Shown here one piece after another: positions 43,411 through 53,394 of a stretch of 64,000 bases of DNA (positions are counted from its first letter, which is position 1; every line of letters begins with the position of its first letter). The position numbers were made by a program, and so were the translations under genes. Source of the DNA: Anomaloglossus baeobatrachus (lineage: Eukaryota; Chordata; Amphibia; Anura; Aromobatidae); NCBI RefSeq assembly GCF_048569485.1, contig NC_134354.1:441729279-441793278 (forward strand). The letters run 5' to 3'. Below the pieces are notes generated by a model. It saw only the letters and a program-made list of their open reading frames with translations. It was not told the origin of the DNA and did no database searches.

Positions 43411-44568
43411 TGGTTTAATAAAAATATATATTCACACATTTGCACTGTGTATTAAATGTCCACTGCAGAACAAAGAATCCATCCTATATACCCCAGTCAC
43501 TAGAAGATGTAACAAAAACTGCACTACACAATATATACACTATAGACACAAAAGTAAAAAAAAATATACAACAGTCGCATACAATGTGAGCTCTCATACA
43601 GGAGTTAGAATTAAACAATTACAAGGCTATGAATACCTTTGACAAGAAGATTAAAAACAATTATTTTATATATGGTAGGGCTTACCTTGTGTGAAGAAAA
43701 AAAAAAAACAAAAATCCAAAAAACACAATCTTCATTTGTTTTCAGCCCCTAATGTGCAGTTTCCCCGCTGGTCCCAAGACTATGATTTTTCTCTTACTGT
43801 CCCTCCCAGTCATACATGCTCCTTGTGAGGTTTGAGTGTCCAGGAGGCTGTCTTGTCCAGTTCTCATGCATTAGTACAGCTTTTACCCGCATTGCTTTCT
43901 TTCTAAAGCCCATAGAAAATGTGCTATCACTTTGAAACTGGCGGTAAGTAATGTGATTTCCCTCATCCCCTCTGCAGTGGCAGCTCTTCTTTCTACACTG
44001 ATGCATAGCCTTTATAATCACTCCCAGCGCCTGCCTCGCCTGTGCTTTCCTCCACATCTACATGGGGATACACTTCAGCATGTGTGAGCTGCACTACCTG
44101 AAGATGCCTTCCCTGCATCAATGTCATAAGCCTCCTTTCATTCCCTGCTACTTTCTCCAAGACCTTGTTTAGGATGGGGGTATTTTACTATACATATATG
44201 GCCCGCATTGCCCGGACTGACCATGAGACGCCCCACTCCAAACATACAGCCTGATAGACACATGAGTAAATGCTGGCTGTCATCGACACAGCAGTCCAAG
44301 CACTGTGGTCTCTGAAATTCAGTCATCTGAACCTCGCCTTAGATGACCATTTTTCAGTCTATATAAAAACCTCATATGTCTATGAGGCAGATAGTTTGGG
44401 TCAGGAGACCTGCGGTCAGCCAGGCACTATACACACAATGCAGTTACAGCTGTCTGAACCTGACCCAACAGAGAGCAGAGGAGGGAAGAGAGAAAGCCCT
44501 TAATCTGTCAGATTCAGCACAGCAGCCAGCTTTAAAAGGGAAGTTACACAGACTCTACAACAACAAAA
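43411..44568. other. Intron, no recognisable feature
   Basis: No exon, RNA gene or repeat ends could be supported. Several short frames lack domains. Confidence 0.4.
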
Positions 44569-44880
44569 TGGATAGGTGATTATTTCATGATTGATTGGGG
44601 TCCAAATCCTGGGACACCGCCCCGATCGTCAGAAAGGGGAATTTTTAGCCTAGATGAGGCACTTTTATCCCTGCTACTAGCAGCCGGAACAAGCATTGTA
44701 CTGAACCGTGCACCCCCATAGAGAATCAATGAAGCGGCAGTTGAGCATGTGCACTGCCACACTATTCTAACAGGGAGGGTTGAAAGTACCATGTTCTGCC
44801 AAACTGCGCGAGACCCAGGGGATAGACCACCACTGATCAATACTTTATCACCTTTCCAATGGATAGTCTTCTTTGGGGAA
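44569..44880. mobile_element. Partial TTAA-type MITE
   Basis: GGATAGGTGATTATTTCATG on the left and ATACTTTATCACCTTTCCAA on the right are inverted. The interior (GGGGTCCAAATCCTGGGAC; GTGCACTGCCACACT) resembles 25425-26225. The outermost ends and TTAA are not intact. Confidence 0.45.
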
Positions 44881-44919
44881 CCTGAAAAAGTTAGTGTTAG
44901 TTCACAATTGCTTGTTTAA

Positions 44920-45190
44920 AGCATCCCTCCAGCATTTGCCATTTCACCGCAGGAGTGGAGTGGTGCTCTAAATCTAAACCCCTTTCATATACTCTCCATC
45001 TGAAGCCTACATCTTTTTCCAGCGCTGCTCCAGGCGGTCTCCTGTGATGTGACCGGTCGGCAGCTCCAATGTTGCCGTTCCATACATCTCTATGGGAGCC
45101 TTCTCTGGTTCTTCATAGAAATGCATTGGGAGATCCCAGCCAGTCGGAAGTTATGGCCACAATAGGGCACCGCAGTACTGGAACATTGTA
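44920..45190. repeat. Possible MITE end fragment
   Basis: Begins GTTTAAAGCATCCCTCCAGC and contains GTGATGTGACCGGTCGGCAG and CTCTATGGGAGCC, phrases typical of short TTAA-type elements. No matching right end is visible before the hammerhead-like unit. Confidence 0.3.
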
Positions 45191-45194
45191 AAAA

Positions 45195-45400
45195 GGTGAA
45201 GGCACTGAAGGGTAAGAATATGAGAGGGGGCATGGGACCATGATGAAGACGTCTAGCACGTCGAAACGCGTAGTCTGAGATATACATCTAAAAGAATATT
45301 TTTTATCTGTCAGACATGCGCAAGATGGCTTTAACCCTTTTTGAAATAAAAGTTAATTTTTAATTACAAGACCGCCTATTGGAGTGATATGCTGGATAAA
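45195..45400 (+). mobile_element. Single hammerhead-bearing unit
   Basis: One hammerhead-like motif is followed by AAATAAAAGTTAATTTTTAA and TTGGAGTGATATGCTGG. This parallels the order hammerhead then AAATAAAAGAACAAATT then GTGCCGGAG in the 50k insertion. No inverted partner is present. Boundaries are approximate. Confidence 0.45.
45236..45275 (+). ncRNA. Hammerhead-like motif
   Basis: GAC (45236-45238) pairs with GTC (45273-45275). The core is C-A-TGATGA, with one extra A after the C. Helix II is GACGT/ACGTC around CTAGC (45248-45262). Then come GAAAC (45263-45267), GC, GT and A17 (45272). Helices I and II are intact, with sequences different from the other copies. The extra A, and an extra A before helix II, probably weaken or abolish cleavage. 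Confidence 0.6.
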
Positions 45401-46234
45401 AAAAATCCCTTAGAGATCATTTTCATAAAAGTCCTGAATTGTTAAAGGATTACGGTTATCAAGTTTTATTTCCTTTTTTCAAAATAAAGTGTCCTGTGCT
45501 TTTACATGAGAAAAAAAAATAATTTCTGCCATAATAGGTCTTTTAGCCTTCTTTAATCTCCAGTTCTATCATCTACAGGATATATTTTTTTAATTTGAAA
45601 AGGACTTTGCATGGGAGAGATAGTTTGATTCCTGCACTTCATTCCTCAGGGAGCAGCTAGACAGAAGCAGCATGAAGGAAACTATACGGCAGCACTGAGA
45701 GGTGTAGATGTGACTCGAGCTCTGCAGCGAGGGAAGACTTGGTAGAAAGCTCAGCACTATCTTTGTGTTTCCCCACTGCCCGTTCTCTTATTCTCATTAC
45801 TTCATCCCTCCTTCCCATAGGGAATAAAAGGAACCTCAGTAAGTTGGTAGCCCCTGAGGTTATTTCTCATAGCGAATGAGAAGTTCAGGAGAAGTGAAGG
45901 AAGCATTACTTTCCCCTATTACAAGGCCAGAAAATCAGTTCAATATTCTGTTTTGCAGTGAGGACACGAAGTGTAGCTACGGGGACAGTGACTGATGGTC
46001 AATGTGCATTAGCACTGGTCTTATTTTGCAATTGTACACATTACTCTACACTAAACACCAGGTGGCGCCATACAATGCAATAAACAATTTGCCACTTGAC
46101 GGCATGCAAAATCACAAAGTGCACATTATGTTCGATAATGAATATAATAGTCAATGGTGGCCTATAATTTTATGTATTGTGATAGCACAATGTACAGGTA
46201 AATTGTTATGGACAACTGGTTTGCTAGATGTACC
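45401..46234. other. Intron, no recognisable feature
   Basis: No gene or recognised repeat. A and T tracts are frequent. Confidence 0.4.
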
Positions 46235-46238
46235 TTAA

Positions 46239-47066
46239 AAGGGAATCTGTCAGCAGGTTTTTGCTACGTCATCTGAGCAGCATGTTGTAGGCAAGAAGAT
46301 TCAGAATCCAACAATGTTTCACTTAGATTACTGGGTGCAGCTGTTTTGACATAATCAAAAATTTTAGATTTTGTATATAGCAAAGCCCACAGAGCAGCCC
46401 CTGCCCACGCCAGGCTTTCAGTGTACATTTCCACAGACAAAAGCCGCTACTCACAGGAGGACAGAGGCGGACCTGAGGTCGTGCGCTGCTAGGTCCGACT
46501 AATGATAAAGCTAGGAAGCTTAAAGAAGATGTCAACTACTTGGACAAACCCTACTCATTCCCCTTGGTCACCCCTCCTAATAAGCCTATACTCACTTCCA
46601 GTGTGGCTGCAGTTGCAGCAATGTTTTAAGTCGCCTTCTTGGAGCCCACGTGAGATTATGACATGTGGGCCCGGCGACCAATCAGCGCCGGCTTCCTTCA
46701 CGCGCCTTTGGACACTTAAGCAGGGAGTTAGCGCAGCATTCCCATCCTGCTCAAGTTTCTAAAGGTGGGGAGACAGACGCCGGGTGCTGATTGGTTTTCG
46801 GGGCTTGGGTGTCAATATCACGTCGGCCCCAAGAACGTGCCTTCAGACATCACTGGAACTGCAGGAGCACCAGAGGGGAGTGGAGGCTTATTTTTAAGAG
46901 GGCAAACAAGGTAAAAGAGTAGGGGTTGTCCAAGTAATCAACAACCACTTTAAGCTAGAAGTGCAGGTAAACAAAAATACACTGATATGAGACGCAGGGC
47001 TGAATTCTGTTTACAGCATGCGGTTTTCAGAATATATACCAAAAACCTGCTGATAGAGTGCCTTTG
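46239..47066. mobile_element. TTAA-type MITE with nested element
   Basis: TTAA at 46235-46238 precedes AAGGGAATCTGTCAGCAGG. The inverted right end reads AAAAACCTGCTGATAGAGTG, but its TTAA is lost. The interior is split by 46524-46949. Confidence 0.55.
46524..46949. mobile_element. TTAA-flanked MITE, nested
   Basis: TTAA at 46520-46523 and 46950-46953. The ends AGAAGATGTCAACTACTTGG and the complement-like CCAAGTAATCAACAACCACT are long inverted repeats (about 40 bp). It is non-coding. Confidence 0.7.
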
Positions 47067-47357
47067 ATGGTACTTTTAAAAAGTTTGAAAAAGCTGAGTG
47101 ACTTTTTTTGCAGCTTAAGGGAACATGAAAGTAGTATGTTCACACATCTTTTTGACAAGTACATTTAAACTGTATTATCCTTAGGTAAAAACTCTTCATA
47201 TTAGTAATTTAAGGTAGGGGTCTTTAATGGAGCAAATAAGTTGGCCAATGAGAACATTAAGGAGTGATTCTTCAGCCCCAAGAACTTTGAAGCACAGGAG
47301 AGGGCAAAGGTAGGGGGAGGAGACAAAAGAAGGCTAGGAAGACCTAACTAAGGCTAA

Positions 47358-47567
47358 GGACACACATTCGACTTTTCTCCCATTTGTCGGATCTGGCGCG
47401 CTCCTGTACAGTGTATATAGTACAGTGGCTGCGCTGCAACTTCCTGGTCACATGATCTGGTCACATGACAGCACTCGACTGGAGCTTGTCGCGCAGTCAC
47501 TGTACTATATACACTGTACGGGAGCGCGCCGGATCCGACAAACGGGAGAAAAGCTGGATGTTTGTCC
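47358..47567. mobile_element. Small fold-back MITE
   Basis: The ends GGACACACATTCGAC and GGATGTTTGTCC are flanked by TAA/TTA. The arms match almost throughout (TTCTCCCATTTGTCGGATC; GTACAGTGTATATAGTACAG; complements on the right), around GGTCACATGATCTGGTCACATG. Confidence 0.65.
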
Positions 47568-47808
47568 TTAACTGCTCTGAGACCTGGCTAAGGCTATTAC
47601 AAGCCATCTCAGTTTGTAAGTGCACACTGACAAGGAAAATGAAGGCGGTATGGTCAGACAAGGGACTTTTAAGGCAGATTTTAAGTGGTTGCATCTTTGA
47701 AGTGTATCATATTTGGAGAATAAACTTTCCCCTATGACTACCAAACTAAAGAAGTTGGTTGGGTTAGCTGATGCATGGCGTAAAAAAACCCCAAAAAACC
47801 CAAAAAGC

Positions 47809-48037
47809 GGATGAACTTGAAAATAAAACTTCGCAGCAATAATATTAAGGTTATAGGACTACCCGAAAGAGCTGAAGGTCAACACTCTGAAAAATGTATT
47901 GAAACCTGGCTTAAACCTAATTTGGGAGATGAATTCTCCCCCATATTCGCAGTGGAGAGGGCCTATAGAGTTCCAGCTAAACTTGCACCTCCCGGAATCC
48001 CCTTGCAGGCCATTCCTAGAGCGGCTTTACTTACTTA
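47809..48037 (+). pseudogene. LINE ORF1 remnant (RRM-like region)
   Basis: The frame reads RSNNIKVIGLPERAEGQ, then FSPIFAVERAYRVPAKLAPPG. This matches the RRM region of L1-type ORF1 proteins (compare RRNNIRIIGLPE and AVERAHRVPA). Upstream DELENK appears in another frame, so a frameshift lies near 47820. The coiled coil is missing, and a stop follows AALLT. It once encoded an RNA-binding chaperone for LINE RNA. Confidence 0.8.
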
Positions 48038-48084
48038 ATTACTAAGACAGAGATGTTGCATTGCACCTAGCTATGCAAAGGAGG

Positions 48085-48245
48085 TGGGAGGTAAGGAAGG
48101 TAAGGGAGGTTGGAGTGTGGGAGGTAAGCGGAGAACTGGGAAGAAACCCACGCAAACACAGGGAGAGCATACAAACTCCAGATGTCTTTGGTGGGATATG
48201 AACCCTGGACCGCAGCGCTGCAAGACTGCAGTGCTAACCACTGAT
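48085..48245 (-). mobile_element. tRNA-type SINE, head and middle
   Basis: The minus strand reads AGTGGTTAGCACTGCAGTC (A-box region), GGGTTCATATCCCACCAAAG (B box GGTTCATATCC), GTTTGTATGCTCTCCCTGTG, then GTGGGTTTCTTCCC. It has the same consensus as 57045-57306. The tail is missing. It lies between the two LINE pieces and probably inserted there. Confidence 0.75.
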
Positions 48246-48289
48246 AATGTTTTCATGCTTTATGAAGTGGTACTTACTTTTTCTCTTAA

Positions 48290-49140
48290 GATTTTTGACA
48301 GATAAAAGGCTTCGCAATTAAGATACGCGTCTTGGAGCGCGAGGGACCTCGAATCCCCTGATAAGGGTGAAGGTATTTTCTCTGGTTAAGAAGTACCAGC
48401 CTTATATAATAGGTTTGGTGGAGACGCATCTCACTATAACACAGAGCTAGGTGGTTGAGGAAACCCTGGGTACAATGGGCTGCACGCTCATTCCACACCA
48501 GCTATTCTAGAGGTATCTCATTGCTAGTACACAAATAGGTTTGGTGGGAAGCTAAGGTTACGAGCAGAGATCCTGAAGGCCATTTTGGGTTTACATACAC
48601 ATTAGTAAGTTCTAAAAACAGTATGTATTTATGTGTTTATATAAAACACTACCACAGCTAATTTACATTTAAACGAGTAGTAAGCTTCTCCTTAAGCTAT
48701 CCAGATGCTCACATACGTAGGGGAGACTTTAATTTGGTTATGAATTATTATGAATGATAATCTAGGCAACTTTAGATTGGGAGGAACAACTGCTGTGACA
48801 AGACCCTCTTCTACCACTTTGTTCACATATATGGATGGATGGATGGGATAATGGCTAGCTTCCCACCTGGATATTCTAGAATTCACCTGTCACGCCTTAT
48901 CTAGGCATACTTTATCTAGGATCGATGTTTTTGGCTATATTGGTGTGGCTATCCAGATGGAGAAGGTGTAGCACAGTTGTAGAGGGATACCAGACTACAA
49001 CCCAGTAATACTTGCGATTCAAATGGACAAATAGATCATAGGCCTTCCTGCTAACGTAATCCCTTTTGGCTGATACTCATAGGCCCCAATGATCGAATTC
49101 CTAACCACCTGGAATGTTTTGTAACTGTACCAGTCAGTAT
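48290..49140 (+). pseudogene. LINE ORF2 endonuclease remnant
   Basis: Translated fragments include KKYQPYIIGLVETHL (the ETHL active-site block of AP endonuclease-type domains), TMGCTLIPHQLF, then RRGDFNLVMNY (GDFN block). Stops and shifts are frequent. It is recognisable as an L1-type endonuclease but inactive. Confidence 0.65.
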
Positions 49141-49295
49141 TTAAAAAAAAAAAAACCTATCAGGTCCAATATGCACACAGAGATAGGACCCTGCTTCACC
49201 TCATAGGTGCTCTGGAGAAAAAAAAAAATAGTCAAATGAAAGAACTCCAGCACACTACCACAAATAAAGAAAAAAAGAAAAATACTCAAAATGTA

Positions 49296-49939
49296 CAGTC
49301 ATTGACAAAAGTTTTGAGAATGACACCAAAATTATATTTTCACATGATCTGTTGCCCTCTGGTTTTTAATTGTGTTTCTTTGATGTTTACATCACATACA
49401 GAAACATAATTGCAATCAGGAGTACCAAAAGGTTATATTGTCAGAATGAGTTAATGCAGCAAGTCAATATTTGCAGTGGTGACCCTTCTTCAGGACCTCT
49501 GCAATTCTCCCTGGCATGCTCTCAATCAACTTCTGGACCAAATCCTGACTGATAGCTGTCCATTCTTGCATAAGCAATGCTTGCATTTTGCCAGAATTTG
49601 TTGGTTTTTGTTTGTCCACCCGTCTCTTGATGATTGCCCACAAGTTCTCAATGGGATTAAGATCTGGGGGGATCAAACACCCACACCTGTGTTATTGGAA
49701 CAATCACTAAAACAATGTTAGCTGCTCCTTTTAAGGCAGGAATGCAGTGCTGTTGAAATGTGTTTTGGGGGTTGAAATTCATTTTCTTAGCCAATATTGA
49801 CTTTGCAAGTAATTGCTGTTAAGCTTATCACTCTTTATGACATTCTGGAGTATATGCAAATTGCAATTAGAAAAACTTAAGCAGTAGACTTTGTAAAAAT
49901 TAATATTTGTAGCAGTCTCAAAACTTTTGGCCATGACTG
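49296..49939 (-). mobile_element. Tc1-group transposon, internally deleted
   Basis: TA at 49294-49295 and 49940-49941. The ends CAGTCATTGACAAAAGTTTT and CAGTCATGGCCAAAAGTTTT (minus strand) are near-identical inverted repeats. Only the C-terminal part of the transposase remains between them. The element interrupts the left arm of a palindrome: the sequence ACTCAAAATGTA | TAATCAATAAATTTG is continuous in the right arm in reverse. Confidence 0.88.
49464..49676 (-). pseudogene. Tc1 transposase C-terminal remnant
   Basis: A 70-residue frame reads PPDLNPIENLWAIIKRRVDK, KPTNSGKMQALLMQEW and VQKLIESMPGRIAEVLKKGH. The NPIENLW block carries the last catalytic Glu of the DD34E triad. The DNA-binding domain and both Asp regions have been deleted. 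The frame is intact to its stop (KY), so the deletion copy is not very old. Confidence 0.88.
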
Positions 49940-50002
49940 TATAATCAATAAATTTGTTCTTTTATTTCAATAATGAATAGAAAAAGTCCACATGAGTGAG
50001 AC

Positions 50003-50029
50003 GTTTCGACCAAACCCGGTCTTCCTCAG
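50003..50029 (-). ncRNA. Hammerhead-like motif, first palindrome left arm
   Basis: The minus strand reads CTGAGGA, A, GACC-GGGTTT-GGTC, GAAAC. Position 7 of the hammerhead core tolerates any base, so CTGAGGA is allowed. It is identical to its partner at 50131-50157. One extra A precedes helix II. Confidence 0.6.
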
Positions 50030-50121
50030 ACAGGACTTATCTCAGTGCAAAATGTGATTACTGGGTATACGGTTGGAGATGCAGCAACCTTATTCCCAGT
50101 AATCACATTTTGCACCGAGAT

Positions 50122-50184
50122 AAGTCCTGTCTGAGGAAGACCGGGTTTGGTCGAAACGTCTCACTCATGTGGACTTTTTCTATT
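50122..50184 (+). ncRNA. Hammerhead-like motif, first palindrome right arm
   Basis: CTGAGGA (50131-50137), A, helix II GACC/GGTC around GGGTTT, then GAAAC (50153-50157). AAGTCC upstream (50122-50127) can pair with GGACTT downstream, giving a distal helix I with an asymmetric internal loop. The helix III region (ACGT) is minimal. Confidence 0.58.
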
Positions 50185-50364
50185 CATTATTGAAATAAAA
50201 GAACAAATTTATTGATTATACATTGAGTATTTTTCTTTATTTGGGGTTGTGTGCCGGAGTTCTCTTTCTCCCAATATAAGATATATGAGGGAAAACGGGT
50301 TTGATGCTGCGCTAGAAACCACAGATCCAGGAGGTGTAATGAAATCCTTTCCTTTATTTACACA

Positions 50365-50407
50365 GGTCAACGCGTTTCGAAGGCATAACCGCCTTCTTCA
50401 TCAGGAC
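50365..50407 (-). ncRNA. Hammerhead-like motif, second palindrome left arm
   Basis: The minus strand reads GTC-CTGATGA (50407-50398), A, GAAGGC-GGTTAT-GCCTTC, GAAAC (50378-50374), GCGTT, GAC. Helix II is six perfect pairs. GTC/GAC closes helix I, and AC/GT with a GC loop makes helix III. An extra A lies between the core and helix II. Confidence 0.65.
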
Positions 50408-50461
50408 AGAAACAGATCAAGAAAGATCATACTGTATGATGTTCTTTCTTGATCTGTTTCT

Positions 50462-50503
50462 GTCCTGATGAAGAAGGCGGTTATGCCTTTGAAACGCGTT
50501 GAC
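50462..50503 (+). ncRNA. Hammerhead-like motif, second palindrome right arm
   Basis: GTC (50462-50464) and CTGATGA (50465-50471), A, helix II GAAGGC/GCCTTT (last pair G-U; the left copy has G-C). GAAAC is at 50491-50495, helix III is AC/GT around GC, U17 is 50500, and GAC (50501-50503) pairs with GTC. Confidence 0.65.
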
Positions 50504-51364
50504 CTGTGTAAATAAAGGAAAGGATTTCATTACACCTCCTGGATCTGTGGTTTCTAGCGCAGCATCAAACCCGTTTTCCCTCATATATCTTGTAATCCAC
50601 TTTTTTTCGGGGCTGCGGCTGACCACTATATGCATTTTCGGTTTAAACGCTTGCAGAGGAGTTGTGCCTGTCACAACTAAATCAGGTGAGTACCTGCCTC
50701 TTTATATACGTTCTCTTGTCTACCAGATAAGACCCTATTTTGCGCTTCTCTCCTCCACAGTTTTTCCTGTTCTCCCAATATACACACAGAACCACGAGCA
50801 GTTCTGGGTGTATACCGCTAATCCCTGCCTAACCGTCCCTGTATCTAGCAGCATAGATAAAGATCTTTAGAAAAAGTATTTGTAAACTTCCTTTATGCTA
50901 TGCTAATGAATTTAGGGCATAGTCACAAGGGCGTTTTTCCTCCCCCCCTTCCCCAAACTAGTCCGTCCTCTTGGTGGGGGAGGGAGGGGGCGCCCTTGCA
51001 ACTAGTCCCTGCGCTCATTAGCATATCAAAGGCTCTTCAGAAATACTTTATGTATGCTACTATATGTAGGGACAGGTTAGGCAGGGTTTAGGGAAAATAT
51101 CAACATTTCACATTTGTCCATTAATTTTCTTTTAAATCATGTTGAGGAAAAATTAAGTCAGAAGATTAAAAAAACAAAAACAAACCTATACACAATTGGT
51201 ATTGCACTAATTCTAGAGCTGTGGACATTTCCTCAACAAAACCATAAGTACTGTAAAAACAAAACGATAAACTAAAATCAGCTGCACGGGCAAAGGGTTC
51301 AACTAAGGATGCCACAGTTGTAAGTCAGTAGTAGCCCCAGTGATGCCCAAATAATTTAGAGTAA

Positions 51365-52093
51365 AGGTACCGTCACACATAACGAGATCGCTAGCAAGAT
51401 CGCAGCTGAGTCACGGTTTCTGTGACGCAGTAGCGATCCCATTAGCGATCTTGTTATGTGTGACATCTACCAGCGATCAGGCCCCTGCTGTGAGATCTCT
51501 AGTCGTTGCAGAATGGTCCAGGCCATTTTCTTCAAAGGTAATGTCCTGCTGTGTTTGACACTGTGTGACAGGGTCACAGTGACTGCTGAGATAGTTATAC
51601 AGGTCGCTACTACGACCTATATCGTTCCTGCATCGTTGGTAAGGTCTCCCTCCCCACCACACCTATTGCCAATCCATATAATACGCATAAATAGCCTGGG
51701 TCTCAGCTTCCCATACACGGTAAGTTTTTTAACTGCATGAGAGGACACACACAAGCTAGGGACCCCAACGTAGAGAAATACTTTGGTGTAGTGTTGGGGC
51801 TCTATTGCATTGATCAATTCAGTAGCTAAATTTCTCTTGATTCATATGTTCATGGCAGTAATGCAGATTCCATTTTTCACATTTTCACTCTTCATATAGC
51901 TATTGAATTTTTCATGTCAGTATTCACACAGCAGTTTCTGCTATTCCATGTATTCCCCTTACATAGTCACTGGTGTGCATACCTTATCTCCCCATCGTTG
52001 GTAAGGTCTGACTGTGTGACATCTTACCAGCGATCCCTATCAGGTTGCATCGTTTTCGGGATCGCTGGTAAGTAGTTGTGTGTGACTGGGCCT
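51365..52093. mobile_element. TAA-flanked MITE carrying an insertion
   Basis: TAA at 51362-51364 and 52094-52096 bounds ends AGGTACCGTCACAC and GTGTGACTGGGCCT. Blocks such as GCGATCTTGTTATGTGTGAC and GATCGCTGGTAAG recall 39929-40777. It is split by 51648-51993. Confidence 0.7.
51648..51993. mobile_element. Unclassified insertion with 16-bp target duplication
   Basis: ATCGTTGGTAAGGTCT occurs perfectly at 51632-51647 and 51994-52009. The 346-bp insert is non-coding and AT-rich, with GGACCCCAACGTAGAGAAAT and GTTGGGGCTCTATTGC. A duplication this long implies retrotransposition by nicked-target priming. No A-box/B-box or tail was recognised. Confidence 0.65.
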
Positions 52094-52299
52094 TAACTCA
52101 CTTAAAATGACTTCACTAGTGATGAGCGAAGCAGAACTGTAGTTTGCGGTCCGTACTGAATAGCTAGTGTCCGTGCATGGACCCCAAACACTGACTTCTC
52201 AGGGAAATCAGTGCTACTGTTCAAGTTCAGCCGCGTGGAAAACAATAAATAAACAAAAGAAAACAAAAAAGCAAAACGAGGATTAAAAAGCAGGACAGT

Positions 52300-52960
52300 T
52301 ATACTTAAGAGTTTCCTCGCAGCTGTTATACTGTTTCAGGGTCTGCTAATTAAATCTCATGAATATTCACTCTTTCCCCCGTCCACTCTGTGACAGTGTC
52401 TGTTATCGGTTGCTCTCACTCTGTCTGGGTCCTTGAAGTGGAGTGTAAAAGTAAATAATTGCAAAACAACGAAGTCAGGTCCCTTGTATTTTGATACCCA
52501 GCGCAGCTAAAGTAGACAGCTGGAGCCTGCAGCACCGAGCTACGTGCTTTATCTTGGCTGTGTATCGAAATGCGAAGGACCCCTAGCGGCTTTTTTTTTT
52601 TTTAAATAAGGGTGCTACCTCCGGGACACACTGACTGAGCCGCAGCTGTGAGAGCAGTGAGTTCCACTTCGGGAATCCAGACAGCTAGTGTAAGAGCAAC
52701 CAATCACAGTCGCCGGCACAGAGGGTGGAAGCGAAGTCTGACTGCAACCAATCACAGACGCTGTTACGGGGGAGGGGAAAGCAATAAACATTCATAAAAT
52801 TTAATGAGTCAACCTGGAAATAGTGAGATAGCGGCATGGAAACCTGGTAAGTATAATGGTCCTGCTTTAGTCCCCCTTTTGCAGCCATTTAGCCCTTACT
52901 TATACCATTTTATAGCACTATGCTCGGGGTCTTTTTTTTGTTTTTTATTCTGCCTGGACC
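52300..52960. repeat. R1 dispersed repeat copy
   Basis: Contains TCATGAATATTCACTC, GTCCCTTGTATTTTGATACC, GCGCAGCTAAAGTAGACAGC, GACTGCAACCAATCACAGAC and ATTCATAAAATTTAATGAG. This is the most complete R1 copy in the window. Confidence 0.6.
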
Positions 52961-53394
52961 TGCAGAACCCAAACATCTGTGGGTTTACCCAACTCAAATG
53001 TTAAATGTGACTATACATTTCTGATATGGTTTCACCAAACCTAATGTTCTCCATTATGCCTGCCGACACAGCTTCGGTTTGCAATCTGTGCTCCGTTCTC
53101 TTTCTACAAGATAATAGCACTCACAATGGGAGTGCTGTAGAAATTCTGAATCACATCTCGCATTACTGTTTTTATTGTTAGCTTATCGCACAGTGTTCGC
53201 TAGAAGTATTGGTCAGACTTTCCACAATGTTCACCATGCAACTCCAGCACACAGAAAAAGTTAGTGGGAAAGCAATGAAAGAGGAAGCACAGCATAACGA
53301 AGGGTGGTAGAAATGATGTACAGTTAATATCCAGAAAAGAGGGACAATCCATAAAGTTAGGAAGGCCTTAAAATAAAAGGAGGTGGCTGCTTTT
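52961..53394. other. Intron, no recognisable feature
   Basis: No supported exon or repeat. Confidence 0.4.

Larger units (their letters stand above)
47700..49140 (+). mobile_element. Second L1/Tx1 LINE, 5' part, heavily decayed
   Basis: An ORF1 fragment (47809-48037) is followed, after a reverse-oriented SINE, by an endonuclease-like region (48290-49140). The order and strand fit one LINE copy. There is no reverse transcriptase. It contrasts with 31623-36149, which has only the 3' half. Confidence 0.7.
49182..50774. mobile_element. Composite palindromic hammerhead insertion
   Basis: It is bounded by CCAATATGCACACAGA (49166-49181) and CCAATATACACACAGA (50775-50790), 15 of 16 identical. It contains two large palindromes. 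The first has arms 49205-49295 plus 49940-50075 and 50085-50271, with a Tc1 element inserted in its left arm. The second is 50279-50588. Each palindrome carries two head-to-head hammerhead-like motifs. The right tail (50590-50774) includes AGATAAGACCCTATTTTGCG, recalling 31110 and 49182. No protein is encoded. Confidence 0.75.
49149..51095. mobile_element. TTAA-type element split by a retroinsertion
   Basis: AACCTATCAGGTCCAATATG (49154) begins a copy of the 8189-8916 family. It resumes at 50775 with CCAATATACACACAGAACCA, then CCTGCCTAACCGTCCC, CAAGGGCGTTTTTCC and the inverted right arm to about 51095. The gap is the hammerhead-bearing insertion. Confidence 0.65.
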
